Assembly (NCBI RefSeq): GCF_006228125.1
Contig: NZ_VDFY01000135.1
Span: forward strand, 1-64,000
DNA from: Micromonospora orduensis
GTDB taxonomy: Bacteria > Actinomycetota > Actinomycetes > Mycobacteriales > Micromonosporaceae
Direction of reading: 5' to 3'
Length of the DNA: 64,000 nucleotides
The position numbers were made by a program, and so were the translations under genes. This document shows positions 56,286 to 64,000 of this stretch, piece by piece. How positions within the stretch are numbered: the stretch's first letter is position 1; each line of letters opens with the position of its first letter. Under the pieces are notes generated by a model that did no database searches, had not been told where the DNA came from, and saw only the letters and a list, made by a program, of their open reading frames with translations.

Positions 56286-57337
56286 CCCGCCCCGCCGCCC
56301 GGGGCGGCTCCCGCGCGTCCGCCGACCGGCTGGCCCGACTGCTCAACCTGGTGCCCTACCTGCTGGCCCGGCCCGGCATCGAGATCGCCGAGGCAGCCGG
56401 TGACCTGGGCGTCACCGAGCGGCAGCTCCGGGAGGATCTGGAGCTGCTCTGGGTGTGCGGTCTGCCCGGGTACGGCCCCGGTGACCTGATCGACATGGCG
56501 TTCGACGGTGACCGGGTGACGATCACCTACGACGCCGGCATCGACCGGCCACTGCGGCTCACCCCCGACGAGGCCCTCGCGCTCGTGGTGGCGCTGCGGA
56601 TGCTCGCCGAGACCCCCGGGGTGGCCAACCGGGACGCCGTCGAACGCGCCCTGGCGAAGATCGAGGACGCGGGCGACCTGGTGGGCGCACCGGTGGCGGT
56701 GCGGCTGCCCGGGGACACCCGGCGGGTGGAGGCGCTGCGCGCCGCCGTCGAGGGCGGCAGGGCTCTGCGGATCACCTACTACACGGCGGCCCGGGACGAG
56801 ACCACCGAGCGCGTCATCGACCCGCTGCGGGTGCTGATGGTCGGCGGTCGGGCGTACGTCGAGGCGTGGTGCCGCCGCGCGGAGGCGGTCCGGCTGTTCC
56901 GCGCCGACCGCATCGACGCCATCACCGAGTTGGACGAGCCGGCTACCGTTCCGCCGCAGGCCGTGCCGCACGACCGCACCGAGGGCGTCTTCCGTCCCTC
57001 TCCGGATCTGCCGCTGATCACCCTGCGGATCGGCCGGGGTGAGCGGTGGATAACCGAGTACTACCCGTGCGAGCGGGTGGAGGCCGGCGACGGCGACCAG
57101 TGGCTCGTCTCGCTGCGGGTGACCGACCTGGGGTGGGCGCGTCGGTTCGTGCTCGGCCTCGGCCCGGAGGTCACCGTGGTCTCCCCGCCCGAGCTGGCCG
57201 AGCAGGTCCGGGCCACGGCGGCCGCCGCGCTCGACGCGTACGCCGTGCCGGCGCCCCCGGCCGTGCCCCGGCGGCCCGAGGCCGACGCGGACAACGCGCC
57301 GTCGGGTGACCGGGCGGTGGCCGGCCGCACCCAGTAG
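56282..57337 (+). CDS. pafC: PafC, WYL-domain transcriptional activator subunit
   Basis: The product has 351 residues. The HTH is at about 14-60 (ADRLARLLNLVPYLLARPGI) and the WYL domain at about 160-230 (RITYYTAARDETTERVIDPL, GGRAYVEAWCRRAEAVRLFR). A WYL C-terminal extension (WCX) follows. It acts with PafB, to which it is translationally coupled. Its TAG stop (57335-57337) is also the start of the -10 element of the next gene. Confidence 0.93.
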   Translation: MTRPAARGGSRASADRLARLLNLVPYLLARPGIEIAEAAGDLGVTERQLREDLELLWVCGLPGYGPGDLIDMAFDGDRVTITYDAGIDRPLRLTPDEALALVVALRMLAETPGVANRDAVERALAKIEDAGDLVGAPVAVRLPGDTRRVEALRAAVEGGRALRITYYTAARDETTERVIDPLRVLMVGGRAYVEAWCRRAEAVRLFRADRIDAITELDEPATVPPQAVPHDRTEGVFRPSPDLPLITLRIGRGERWITEYYPCERVEAGDGDQWLVSLRVTDLGWARRFVLGLGPEVTVVSPPELAEQVRATAAAALDAYAVPAPPAVPRRPEADADNAPSGDRAVAGRTQ

Positions 57338-57347
57338 GCTGGCCGCC

Positions 57348-57593
57348 GTGCTGATCTGGATCGTGCTCGCGGTGGTGCTGCTCCCGCTCGTGGCGTTGGC
57401 GCTTGCCGTGCGCCCGGTGCTGGCCCGGCTGCCCCGGCTGCGCCGCGCCGCCGTGGCGTTGCAGCGGCGGGCCGCCGAGGCCGAGACGCTGCGGGAGTCC
57501 GCCGAGGCGTTGCAGGCGCGCGCCGAGGGGGTCCAGCGGCAGCTCGACACCGCGCAGCAGCGACTCGCGGTGATCAAGGCCAAGCGCGGCTGA
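57348..57593 (+). CDS. Small membrane-anchored coiled-coil protein
   Basis: The product has 81 residues from GTG 57348, seven bases after TAGGCT (57335-57340), so probably leaderless. An N-terminal membrane helix LIWIVLAVVLLPLVALALAV (2-21) is followed by a long Ala/Arg/Gln/Glu coiled coil to the end. The topology resembles small actinobacterial proteins encoded before tatA. The function is unknown. Confidence 0.75.
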   Translation: MLIWIVLAVVLLPLVALALAVRPVLARLPRLRRAAVALQRRAAEAETLRESAEALQARAEGVQRQLDTAQQRLAVIKAKRG

Positions 57594-57750
57594 CGGCGCG
57601 GGAGGCCAGCGCGGTTGACGGATCATCGCGCGTTGGTCAAGACTTCACCGGCCGGGCCGGACCACCACCACCCGGCGGGTGGCATCGGGCCGATCCGCAC
57701 GTACGATGGGCTGCGTACCACCCTCGGACACAGAGCGACTGGAGCTTCTC

Positions 57751-58062
57751 ATGGGTGCCCTCAAGCCGTGGCACATCGCAGTTCTCGTGGTTGTGCTGAT
57801 CCTGCTCTTCGGTGCGAAGCGGCTCCCTGACGCGGCCCGCTCGCTCGGCCGTTCGCTGCGGATCATCAAGGCCGAGACCAAGAGCCTGCAGGACGACGAC
57901 CGCGACCTCGCCGAGAAGGCCGACGCGCAGGCCGGCTACCAGCCGCTGCCGCCGCACGCCGGGCAGCAGGCGCCGTACGCCGGGCAGCCGCAGCAGGCGC
58001 CGTACCAGGCCCCGCCGCAGCAGCCGGTCGTCGACCCGGTGCACCGCGTCCGCGACAACTGA
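57751..58062 (+). CDS. tatA: Sec-independent protein translocase subunit TatA
   Basis: The product has 103 residues. It has [20 protein letters not shown] then the [20 protein letters not shown] amphipathic helix, the hallmark of TatA. A Gln/Pro-rich tail (about 60-103) is typical of actinobacteria. GGAG is 7 bases before the ATG. It forms the pore of the twin-arginine transporter with TatC. Confidence 0.95.
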   Translation: MGALKPWHIAVLVVVLILLFGAKRLPDAARSLGRSLRIIKAETKSLQDDDRDLAEKADAQAGYQPLPPHAGQQAPYAGQPQQAPYQAPPQQPVVDPVHRVRDN

Positions 58063-58080
58063 CCGAAGGGCCCGAGTCCC

Positions 58081-59031
58081 GTGGCCTTCGCCCTGCGTAA
58101 ACGCGGCCCGAGCAGTTTCGAGCGGGCCGCCGACGGTTCGATGACGCTCATCGAGCATGTCCGCGAGCTGCGCAACCGTCTCTTCCGCGCGTCCGTGGCG
58201 ATCCTGATCGGCTTCGGCCTCGGCATCTGGCTGGCCAAGCCGGTGCTGCACCTGCTCCAGCAGCCCTACTGTGACCTGCCCCAGGCCCGGATCGTCAACG
58301 GCAAGTGCGAGTTCGTGCAGCTCGGCCCGGCCGACCTGTTCCTGCTCAACCTGAAGGTCGCGCTCTGGGTCGGGTTGATCGTCGCCGCGCCGGTCTGGCT
58401 CTACCAGCTGTGGGCGTTCATCGCGCCGGGCCTGCACCGGCACGAGCGGCGGTACGCGTACTTCTTCACCGCCCTGGCCGCGCCGCTGTTCGCGGCCGGC
58501 GCGGTGCTGGCGTACTTCGTCACGGCCAAGGGCCTGGAGTTCCTGCTCAGCATCTCGGACAGCGAGATCAGCACGACACTGGAGATCACCAAGTACATCT
58601 CCTTCGTCACCAACCTGATCCTGCTGTTCGGTGTGGCGTTCGAGTTCCCGTTGATCGTGCTGATGCTCAACTTCGTGGGCATCGCCAGCGCGAAGCGGCT
58701 GCTCAGCTGGTGGCGTGTGGCGATCTTCGTGTTCTTCGCGTTCTCCGCGGTGGTCACCCCCACCCCGGACCCGTTCGGGATGACCGCCCTGGCGATCTGC
58801 CTGTCGGCGCTCTACTTCGGCGCGGTGGGCATCGCGTTCCTCAACGACCGGCGGCGGGGGCGCGGCAAGGAGATCTACGCCGGCATCGACGACGACGAGG
58901 TGTCGCCGCTGGAGTACGACGCGGATCCGGTGGTGGCCGGGCAGCGGGTCGACGCGACCGCGCCGATCGGTGTTCCCGAGCCGATCGCCAAGCCGGCGCC
59001 GATCGAGCGCCGGTACGACGACATGACCTGA
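58081..59031 (+). CDS. tatC: Sec-independent protein translocase subunit TatC
   Basis: The product has 316 residues from GTG. The six-helix TatC fold begins MTLIEHVRELRNRLFRASVA (about 21-40), the signal-binding site. FAFSAVVTPTPDPFGMTALA (about 220-239) is the conserved fifth-helix region. The tail after 275 is cytoplasmic and acidic. It lies 18 bp after tatA, in the order pafBC-tatAC known from mycobacteria. Confidence 0.95.
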   Translation: MAFALRKRGPSSFERAADGSMTLIEHVRELRNRLFRASVAILIGFGLGIWLAKPVLHLLQQPYCDLPQARIVNGKCEFVQLGPADLFLLNLKVALWVGLIVAAPVWLYQLWAFIAPGLHRHERRYAYFFTALAAPLFAAGAVLAYFVTAKGLEFLLSISDSEISTTLEITKYISFVTNLILLFGVAFEFPLIVLMLNFVGIASAKRLLSWWRVAIFVFFAFSAVVTPTPDPFGMTALAICLSALYFGAVGIAFLNDRRRGRGKEIYAGIDDDEVSPLEYDADPVVAGQRVDATAPIGVPEPIAKPAPIERRYDDMT

Positions 59032-59177
59032 CGGCCCCCGCGCCGCCCGTCCACCGACGCCGTCCCCGCCTGCCGGGGGCGGCGTCGTCGCGTCACTGCG
59101 AGCGCCGGCGGCGGGACCGGTCGTGACGGTGCCCGCCCCCGGTGAACGGCGGATGTCCGACCGGTACGGTGCTGCCC

Positions 59178-60092
59178 GTGACCACAGACGATCACCTGCC
59201 CGGCCCGGTCGCCGTGCTCACCAATCCGTCCGCGGGGCGGGGACGCCACCGCGCCCTGCTGCCCCGGTTGCTGGACGGGTTGGCCGCCGCCGGCCGGCCG
59301 GTCCGGCTGCTGTCCGCGTCCAGCCCTCTCGAGGCGGAGGCGGCGTGCCGTGCCGCGGTCGTCGAGGGCGCCGGTGCGCTCGTCGCGGTCGGCGGCGACG
59401 GCACCGTGCACCGGGCGGTGCAGGCGGTCGCCGGCACCGACGTGCCGTTCGGTCCGGTGCCGGCGGGCACCGGCAACGACTTCGCGCTGGACACCGGCTT
59501 CCCGGCGGATCCGCTCGCGGCGGTCGCGGTGATCGCCGACGCGCTGCGTTCCGGCCGCAGCCGCGCGGTCGACCTGGCCCGGATGACCGACACCGACGGC
59601 GTCGAACGCTGGTACGGGGCGGTCCTCGCGGCCGGGTTCGACGCGATCGTCAACGAGCGGGCCAACCGGATGCGCTGGCCGCGCGGCCCCCGCCGGTACG
59701 ATCTGGCGATCGTGGTCGAGCTGGCCCGGCTGCGGCCCCGCCGGTACACGCTGCGCCTCGACGGGGTGCCGCACGAGCTGGACGCGGTGCTGGTGGCGGT
59801 GGGCAACTGCCCCACGTACGGCGGCGGTATGCGGATCTGTCCCGACGCCGACCCGACCGACGGGCTGCTCGACGTGGTGGTGGCGGGGCGGGTCAACCGG
59901 CGGACCCTGATCCGGGTGAAGCCGCGCATCTACCAGGGCACCCACGTCAGTCATCCGCTGGTGACCAGCTACCGGGCCCGGACTGTGGAGTTGACCGCCG
60001 ACGGCATCACCACCTACGCCGACGGGGAGCGTTCCCTGACCCTGCCGGTGACGATCAGCGCCGTGCCGGGCGCCCTGCGGCTGCTGCGCTGA
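59178..60092 (+). CDS. Diacylglycerol/lipid kinase family protein
   Basis: The product has 304 residues from GTG 59178, seven bases after TACGGT. It has VAVLTNPSAGRGRHRALLPR (11-30), the nucleotide-binding VGGDGTVHRAVQ (71-82) and PAGTGNDFALDTGFP (about 93-107), as in YegS/DagK-type lipid kinases. It phosphorylates diacylglycerol or a similar lipid on the inner membrane face. The last 38 bp overlap the end of the convergent EamA gene. Confidence 0.9.
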   Translation: MTTDDHLPGPVAVLTNPSAGRGRHRALLPRLLDGLAAAGRPVRLLSASSPLEAEAACRAAVVEGAGALVAVGGDGTVHRAVQAVAGTDVPFGPVPAGTGNDFALDTGFPADPLAAVAVIADALRSGRSRAVDLARMTDTDGVERWYGAVLAAGFDAIVNERANRMRWPRGPRRYDLAIVVELARLRPRRYTLRLDGVPHELDAVLVAVGNCPTYGGGMRICPDADPTDGLLDVVVAGRVNRRTLIRVKPRIYQGTHVSHPLVTSYRARTVELTADGITTYADGERSLTLPVTISAVPGALRLLR

Positions 60093-60966
60093 CCCGTACC
60101 GCCCCGATGCTTGCCGCGATGACCAGCACGACGGCGGCGCATTCCAGCAGGGTCAACGCCTGGCGCAGCACCAGCCATCCGGCGAGGGTGGCGATGGCCG
60201 GGCCGAGGCTCATCAGCACCGCGAAGGTGGCGGTGGGCATCCGCCGCAGCGCCAGCAGCTCCAGCGTGTACGGCAGGCCCGAGGCGAGCACCGCGAGGGC
60301 CGTGCCGAGCGCCAGCACCGTCGGGTCGAGCAGCACGGCGCCGCCGTCGACGATGCCCAGGGGCAGGGTGACCAGCGCGGCGACGGTAAGCGCCAGGGCC
60401 AGCCCGTCCGCGCCCGGGAACCGGCCGCCGACCCGGGCGCTGAGCACGATGTACGCGGCCCACATCGCGCCCGCGCCGAACGCGAACGCCACCCCGGCCG
60501 GGTTGAGCCGGTCGAAGCCGCCCTGGCCGAGCAGCGCCACCCCGGCCAGCGCCAGCCCCGCCCAGCACCAGCTGGCCAGCCGGCGGGCGGTGAACACCGA
60601 CAGCGCCAGCGGGCCGAGCACCTCCAGGGTCACCGCCGGACCCAGCGGGATCCGCTCGATGGCCTGGTAGAACAGCGAGTTCATGCCGGCCAGCGCCAGC
60701 CCGAACGCGCCTGCCGCGACCCAGGCCGACCGGTCGTACCCGCGCAGGCGGGGCCGGCACACGACGAGCAGCAGCACCGCCGAGATCGTTAGTCGCAGGG
60801 TCACCGCCCCGGCCACCCCGGTTCGCGGGAAGATCAACGCGGCGACGGCGGAGCCGAACTGCACCGACAGCGCCCCGCCGAGCACCAGCCCCACGGCGGC
60901 GACGCCACCGCGGCGCTCCGGTGGCGCGGTGGCCGGGTTCGGCGCGGGCAGCAGGGTCTCCGTCAC
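60055..60966 (-). CDS. EamA/RhtA-family metabolite exporter
   Basis: The product has 303 residues from GTG 60966, seven bases after TAGCGT on the minus strand (leaderless). Ten membrane helices form two EamA repeats: LVLGGALSVQFGSAVAALIF (about 26-45) and ALTVAALVTLPLGIVDGGA, then LPYTLELLALRRMPTATFAV. It exports amino acids or other metabolites by family. Its 3' end overlaps the lipid kinase gene. Confidence 0.88.
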   Translation of the reverse strand: MTETLLPAPNPATAPPERRGGVAAVGLVLGGALSVQFGSAVAALIFPRTGVAGAVTLRLTISAVLLLVVCRPRLRGYDRSAWVAAGAFGLALAGMNSLFYQAIERIPLGPAVTLEVLGPLALSVFTARRLASWCWAGLALAGVALLGQGGFDRLNPAGVAFAFGAGAMWAAYIVLSARVGGRFPGADGLALALTVAALVTLPLGIVDGGAVLLDPTVLALGTALAVLASGLPYTLELLALRRMPTATFAVLMSLGPAIATLAGWLVLRQALTLLECAAVVLVIAASIGAVRVSAAAAGRPARR

Positions 60967-61138
60967 GAGCACGACGCTAGGCGGTCAGTCCGCAGGGCTC
61001 TTCGGCGGTGTCGACCGTCGGAGGAACGCGAGCCGCGTCGCCCGGCTGGTGGCGAGCGGCTCGCGCTTCGGGGATACGAGAGCGTCGATGGCGAGCTATC
61101 CTGCTCGGACCGGTATTGATCCACAGTTGGGAGCTGGT

Positions 61139-61195
61139 ATGCGCCTCGCCATGGTCACGGTCTCCGCTTCGCCGCGAGGGCACGCCCGGCACTGA
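61139..61195 (+). CDS. Putative 18-residue leader peptide
   Basis: ATG 61139 is preceded by GGGAG at five bases and reads MRLAMVTVSASPRGHARH to TGA. It is too short to judge by codon use. It is followed by a 9-bp hairpin and the exporter, as in antibiotic-controlled attenuators. This is a hypothesis from position only. Confidence 0.4.
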   Translation: MRLAMVTVSASPRGHARH

Positions 61196-61202
61196 TCGGG
61201 CG

Positions 61203-61225
61203 CCGCCGGAGATGACCTCCGGTGG
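61203..61225 (+). terminator. Attenuator-like hairpin upstream of the MFS gene
   Basis: CCGCCGGAG (61203-61211) pairs with CTCCGGTGG (61217-61225), with one G-U pair and a 5-base loop. It begins 8 bases after the leader-ORF stop and could be melted by a stalled ribosome. No U run is present. Confidence 0.4.
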
Positions 61226-61291
61226 TCTGGTGCTCCTCGCCGCGGAGCGGTCCCACGACGACCGTTTCCTTCCCTGGCTCGAGGAGCTCTT

Positions 61292-62500
61292 TTGCGTACC
61301 CCTGTATCCGCGCGTCTGGGCGCGGACTTCACCAGACTGTGGACCGCTGCGGCGGTGTCCAACGTCGGCGACGGTGTCACCATGGCCGCCGGCCCGCTGC
61401 TGGTCGCCTCCGTCAGCGACAACCCGGCCCTCATCGCCGGCGCCGTCTTCGCGCAGCAACTGCCCTGGCTGCTGTTCGCCCTGATCAGCGGCGCCTACGT
61501 CGACCGGCTCGACCGGCGCCGTCTGGTCGTGGTCGTCAACCTGGCCCGCGCCGCGGCCCTGGCGGCGTTGTCGATGACCATCGCGACCGGAACCGTCTCG
61601 GTGGCCGTCATCTTCGCGGTGCTCTTCCTGCTGGGTACGGGCGAAACCCTCGCGGACACCGCGCTGGGTGCCCTGCTCCCGGCGGTGGTCGCCCCGGGGG
61701 AACTTCCGCGCGCCAACGCTCGGCTCTACGCGAGCTTCACCATCGGTAACCAGTTCGTCGCGAAGCCGCTGGGCGCGTGGTTGTTCGTCGTCGCGGCGGC
61801 GGTGCCGTTCGGGGTCGACGCGCTCACCTTCGCGACGTCCGCAGCGCTGATCGCGGGCATCCGGCGAGTCCCCGTCGTTGGCGATCCGCCTCGGCGGGCC
61901 TCGCTTCGTGCCGAGGTCGCCTCCGGCGTGCGGTGGTTGTGGCGGCACCGACTGCTGCGGACCCTCGCCGTGAGTATGGGGCTGGGCAACATCGCGTTCG
62001 GTGCCGCGTTCGCCGTGTTCGTGCTCTACTGCCGGGAGCGCCTGGGCGTATCCGCCGTCGGCTACGGCTTTCTGTTGTCCGCGTTCGCGGTCGGCGGCCT
62101 GGTCGGCACCGCGGTCGCCACGATGCTCACGCGCGCGCTCGGCAACGCCACCGTGTTGCGTGCCGGCCTGGTGATCGAGGTCGTGACGCACGTGTGCCTC
62201 GCGACCACGACGAAACCCTGGGTCGCCGCCGTCGTCCTGGTCGTGTTCAGCATCCATGCAATGGTCTGGGGCGTCACCGTCACCTCGGTCCGGCAACGGG
62301 TCGTGCCTGCGCACCTGCGCGGCCGGGTCGGCAGCGTGTACGCATTGCTGGATCTCGGCGGCGCGGCGCTGGGTTCGCTCCTCGGCGGCCTGTTCGCCAG
62401 CGCCTGGGAGATCACCACACCGTTCTGGATCGCCGCCGTCGCGATGGCGGCGATCGCCGCTCTCGCCTGGCGTCCCCTGCGCGAGGCAGGGTCCGCTTGA
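61292..62500 (+). CDS. MFS transporter (12-helix, MFS_3/DHA-like exporter)
   Basis: The product has 402 residues from TTG 61292 with GAGGAG upstream. It has twelve membrane helices. It starts ARLGADFTRLWTAAAVSNVG and has motif A SGAYVDRLDRRRLVVV (about 67-82) and VTSVRQRVVPAHLRGRVGSV (about 331-350), typical of the enterobactin/macrolide-exporter-like MFS_3 group. It is a likely drug or siderophore exporter. It is preceded by the leader ORF and hairpin described above. Confidence 0.87.
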   Translation: MRTPVSARLGADFTRLWTAAAVSNVGDGVTMAAGPLLVASVSDNPALIAGAVFAQQLPWLLFALISGAYVDRLDRRRLVVVVNLARAAALAALSMTIATGTVSVAVIFAVLFLLGTGETLADTALGALLPAVVAPGELPRANARLYASFTIGNQFVAKPLGAWLFVVAAAVPFGVDALTFATSAALIAGIRRVPVVGDPPRRASLRAEVASGVRWLWRHRLLRTLAVSMGLGNIAFGAAFAVFVLYCRERLGVSAVGYGFLLSAFAVGGLVGTAVATMLTRALGNATVLRAGLVIEVVTHVCLATTTKPWVAAVVLVVFSIHAMVWGVTVTSVRQRVVPAHLRGRVGSVYALLDLGGAALGSLLGGLFASAWEITTPFWIAAVAMAAIAALAWRPLREAGSA

Positions 62501-62624
62501 GCGGTGGCCCCGGCTCCGGGCGGTGCTGTTCGGCCGTTCGGAGCCGGGGCCGGGCGCGGGTACCGCAACGCCGACCGGCCGTAGGTGTTCGCCAACGCGG
62601 TGCTACCGGCGTACGGTCTCGGGT

Positions 62625-62921
62625 ATGACCAGCGCGATGCGGAAGCTGTCCATCTCCGTCCCACCCGACGTGGCGGAGCGCCTGGAGCACGAGTCCAACG
62701 CCAGCGCGTACATCACCCAGGCCGTCCGGGACCGGATGCGTCTGGATGCCCTGGACGCGGAGCTGGCCCACCAGGGCATCCAGATCACCGAGCAGGGTGT
62801 GGCCGAGGCGCGCGCCCGTCGTGCCGCCGTCGAGGCCGACTGGTCGCCGGAGCGCCGGAATGCGCTGTGTGAGCGGGCACGCCAACACATGCTGGACACC
62901 GCCGACCAGCCGGGCGCGTGA
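62625..62921 (+). CDS. Antitoxin of a VapBC-like module
   Basis: The product has 98 residues. It begins MTSAMRKLSISVPPDVAERL, a ribbon-helix-helix-like strand-helix-helix, then ASAYITQAVRDRMRLD. A long charged helix follows (about 50-90). Its stop overlaps the start of the PIN-domain gene (GTGA), the usual toxin-antitoxin layout. Confidence 0.75.
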   Translation: MTSAMRKLSISVPPDVAERLEHESNASAYITQAVRDRMRLDALDAELAHQGIQITEQGVAEARARRAAVEADWSPERRNALCERARQHMLDTADQPGA

Positions 62922-63316
62922 GCGCCGCGGACGACCGGCCGGTTCGGCTCGTGCTGGATCGGTCGGCGCTGCTGGCTTATCTGGCGGGGTCGGTGCATGT
63001 CGGGGAGCCGCTGCACGAGGTCATCCAGGACCGCAACAGGTTCGGTGTCACCGCCGTGACCGCGGCGGAGGCCCTGGCGCTCGTCAGCGACCCGAAGGAC
63101 CGGGCGACCCTGCACCGGCTGCTGACCCTGGACGCCTGTGCGGTGCTCTCCACCGAAGGGCGCTCCTGGCACGAGCTCAGCTACTGGCGTACGGTGACCG
63201 GCCGCGTCGACCTGGCGAGCACGGTGCTGGCCGTCCTCGAACACGATGCCTCGATCCTGACCGGCGAGGACCGGTACGGCGACGGCGAGCTACCGGTGAT
63301 CCACATCCCGAACTGA
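62918..63316 (+). CDS. PIN-domain toxin (VapC-like)
   Basis: The product has 132 residues from GTG. It has LVLDRSALLAYL (D14), TAVTAAEALALV with the second acidic residue (E50), RVDLASTVLAVLEHDASILT with the third, and GEDRY. It is a probable RNase that cleaves tRNA or rRNA when released from the antitoxin. Start and stop codons overlap with the upstream gene. Confidence 0.8.
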   Translation: MSAADDRPVRLVLDRSALLAYLAGSVHVGEPLHEVIQDRNRFGVTAVTAAEALALVSDPKDRATLHRLLTLDACAVLSTEGRSWHELSYWRTVTGRVDLASTVLAVLEHDASILTGEDRYGDGELPVIHIPN

Positions 63317-63325
63317 CCGCGCAGG

Positions 63326-64000
63326 TCAGGCCGGCAGAGCCAGATCCAGGACGGCGCCCAGCCCGTTCTCCCGGCCCGGCTCGGCGGACGGCAGGACCAG
63401 CACCGCGCAGCCGGCGGCCACCGCGCCCGCGTCCGCCGGGGTGTCGCCCACCATCAGGGTCTGCTCGGGCTCGACGCCGAGCATCCCGCAGGCCCGCCAG
63501 AAGATCGCCGGGTCGGGTTTGCAGCGCCCGACCTCGTACGACAGGACGAACGCGTCGACGAGGTCGGTCAGCCCCCAGGTGTCGAAATGCGGCCGCAGGT
63601 CGAAGCCGATGTTGCTGACCACGCCCACCCGCACCCCGGCGTCGCGTAGCGCGCTAAGCGTGGGGGCGGTGTCCGGGTACGGCAGCCAGCCGTCGGCGGT
63701 CAGCAGCCGCTCGTAGAGCGCGTCGGCGAAGCCCTCGATGCCCGCGTCGACGGTCTCGGCGAGCCCGGTGTACGCGCCCCGGTGGGCGTGCTGGTAGAGG
63801 TCCCGGTCGGCCCACAACTCGGCGAGCCGGGGCGGCACCCGCGCCGGCAGCGGCCCGCCCGCGCGCCCGGCGGTCAGCAGCCGGTCGGCCAGCGAGGTGG
63901 CGCGGACCCGGTCCAGGGTGACCCCGCAGGCCGCGGCGGCCTCCAGCACCCACCGCCGCGGCTCCTCGACCTGGGCGAGGGTGCCGTGGAAGTCGAAGAG
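63326..64000 (-). CDS. HAD-superfamily hydrolase, cut by the window end
   Basis: The frame is open to base 64000, so the N-terminus is missing. The last visible N-terminal residues, LFDFHGTLAQVEE, contain the HAD motif I (DFHGT). Motif II VVSNIGFD, motif III GRCKPDPAIFW and motif IV VGDTPADAG follow. The cap resembles that of phosphoglycolate- or haloacid-type phosphatases. It is convergent with the VapC gene, and 9 bp separate them. Confidence 0.88.
   Translation of the reverse strand, partial: LFDFHGTLAQVEEPRRWVLEAAAACGVTLDRVRATSLADRLLTAGRAGGPLPARVPPRLAELWADRDLYQHAHRGAYTGLAETVDAGIEGFADALYERLLTADGWLPYPDTAPTLSALRDAGVRVGVVSNIGFDLRPHFDTWGLTDLVDAFVLSYEVGRCKPDPAIFWRACGMLGVEPEQTLMVGDTPADAGAVAAGCAVLVLPSAEPGRENGLGAVLDLALPA

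Larger units (their letters stand above)
60967..61291. promoter_or_regulatory. Leader region of the MFS gene (325 bp)
   Basis: The interval holds TATCCT (61097-61102), a possible -10. It also holds a short ORF (61139-61195) with its own ribosome binding site, then a hairpin (61203-61225) and about 65 bases to the TTG start. The order suggests a translated leader that controls the exporter gene. No other gene is seen. Confidence 0.5.

Overview
The window is high-GC DNA with many GTG starts, 1-8 nt gene overlaps and leaderless promoters. It carries a complete Pup-proteasome system (arc, dop, pup, prcB, prcA, pafA, pafB, pafC), an ECF42/YCII pair and tatAC. This points to a mycelial actinomycete, most likely a Micromonosporaceae member. 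The genus is an inference; there is no rRNA or tRNA in the window to anchor it.

Layout. 1-934 is gene-poor and may begin with the end of an IS21-type element. 935-4095 holds a two-gene module: a small helical protein followed by a STAND/NB-ARC NTPase with about ten TPRs. The two proteins share a Q-G-x-G-[QN]-Q-x-N-[VI]-F motif, at the C-terminus of the first and the N-terminus of the second, as in the Bell/NLR amyloid-signalling pairs proposed for multicellular bacteria. 4.2-9.99 kb is accessory housekeeping (APH-like kinase, two VOC proteins, GNAT, epimerase, NAT-like protein) with two gene remnants. 10.07-14.17 kb encodes two secreted proteins, a PQQ-type sugar dehydrogenase and a ThuA protein, that end in the same beta-trefoil domain. 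14.5-17.4 kb is a TetR gene, a frameshifted MarR gene and a DHA2 exporter. 17.5-25.9 kb has PAP2, methyltransferase, a deleted mug gene, an ArsR/SRPBCC pair, a ChaA-type antiporter, ECF42 sigma with its YCII partner, a zinc metallopeptidase, a HAD phosphatase and a CMD protein. 26.0-30.4 kb is a MacB/FtsX-type ABC transporter with a response regulator lacking a kinase.

30.5-59.0 kb is the Pup-proteasome neighbourhood: RecB-like nuclease, M50 protease, trmI, a conserved protein, ferredoxin, arc, dop, pup, prcB, prcA, pafA, pafB, pafC, tatA, tatC. This is the mycobacterial order, but each interval is filled with other genes. GtrA and DUF2142 proteins lie between arc and dop, an acyltransferase between dop and pup, and a zinc-ribbon/endonuclease VII gene (frameshifted at a C6 run) between pup and prcB. 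A complete dTDP-rhamnose and glycan-export cluster lies between prcA and pafA. Together the genes would tag proteins with Pup (PafA), remove it (Dop), unfold (Arc) and degrade (PrcBA) substrates, and control the DNA-damage response (PafBC). The interleaved genes would build and export a rhamnose-containing surface glycan.

59.1-64.0 kb holds a lipid kinase, an EamA exporter, an MFS exporter preceded by a short leader ORF and hairpin, a VapBC-like toxin-antitoxin pair and a HAD phosphatase cut by the window end.
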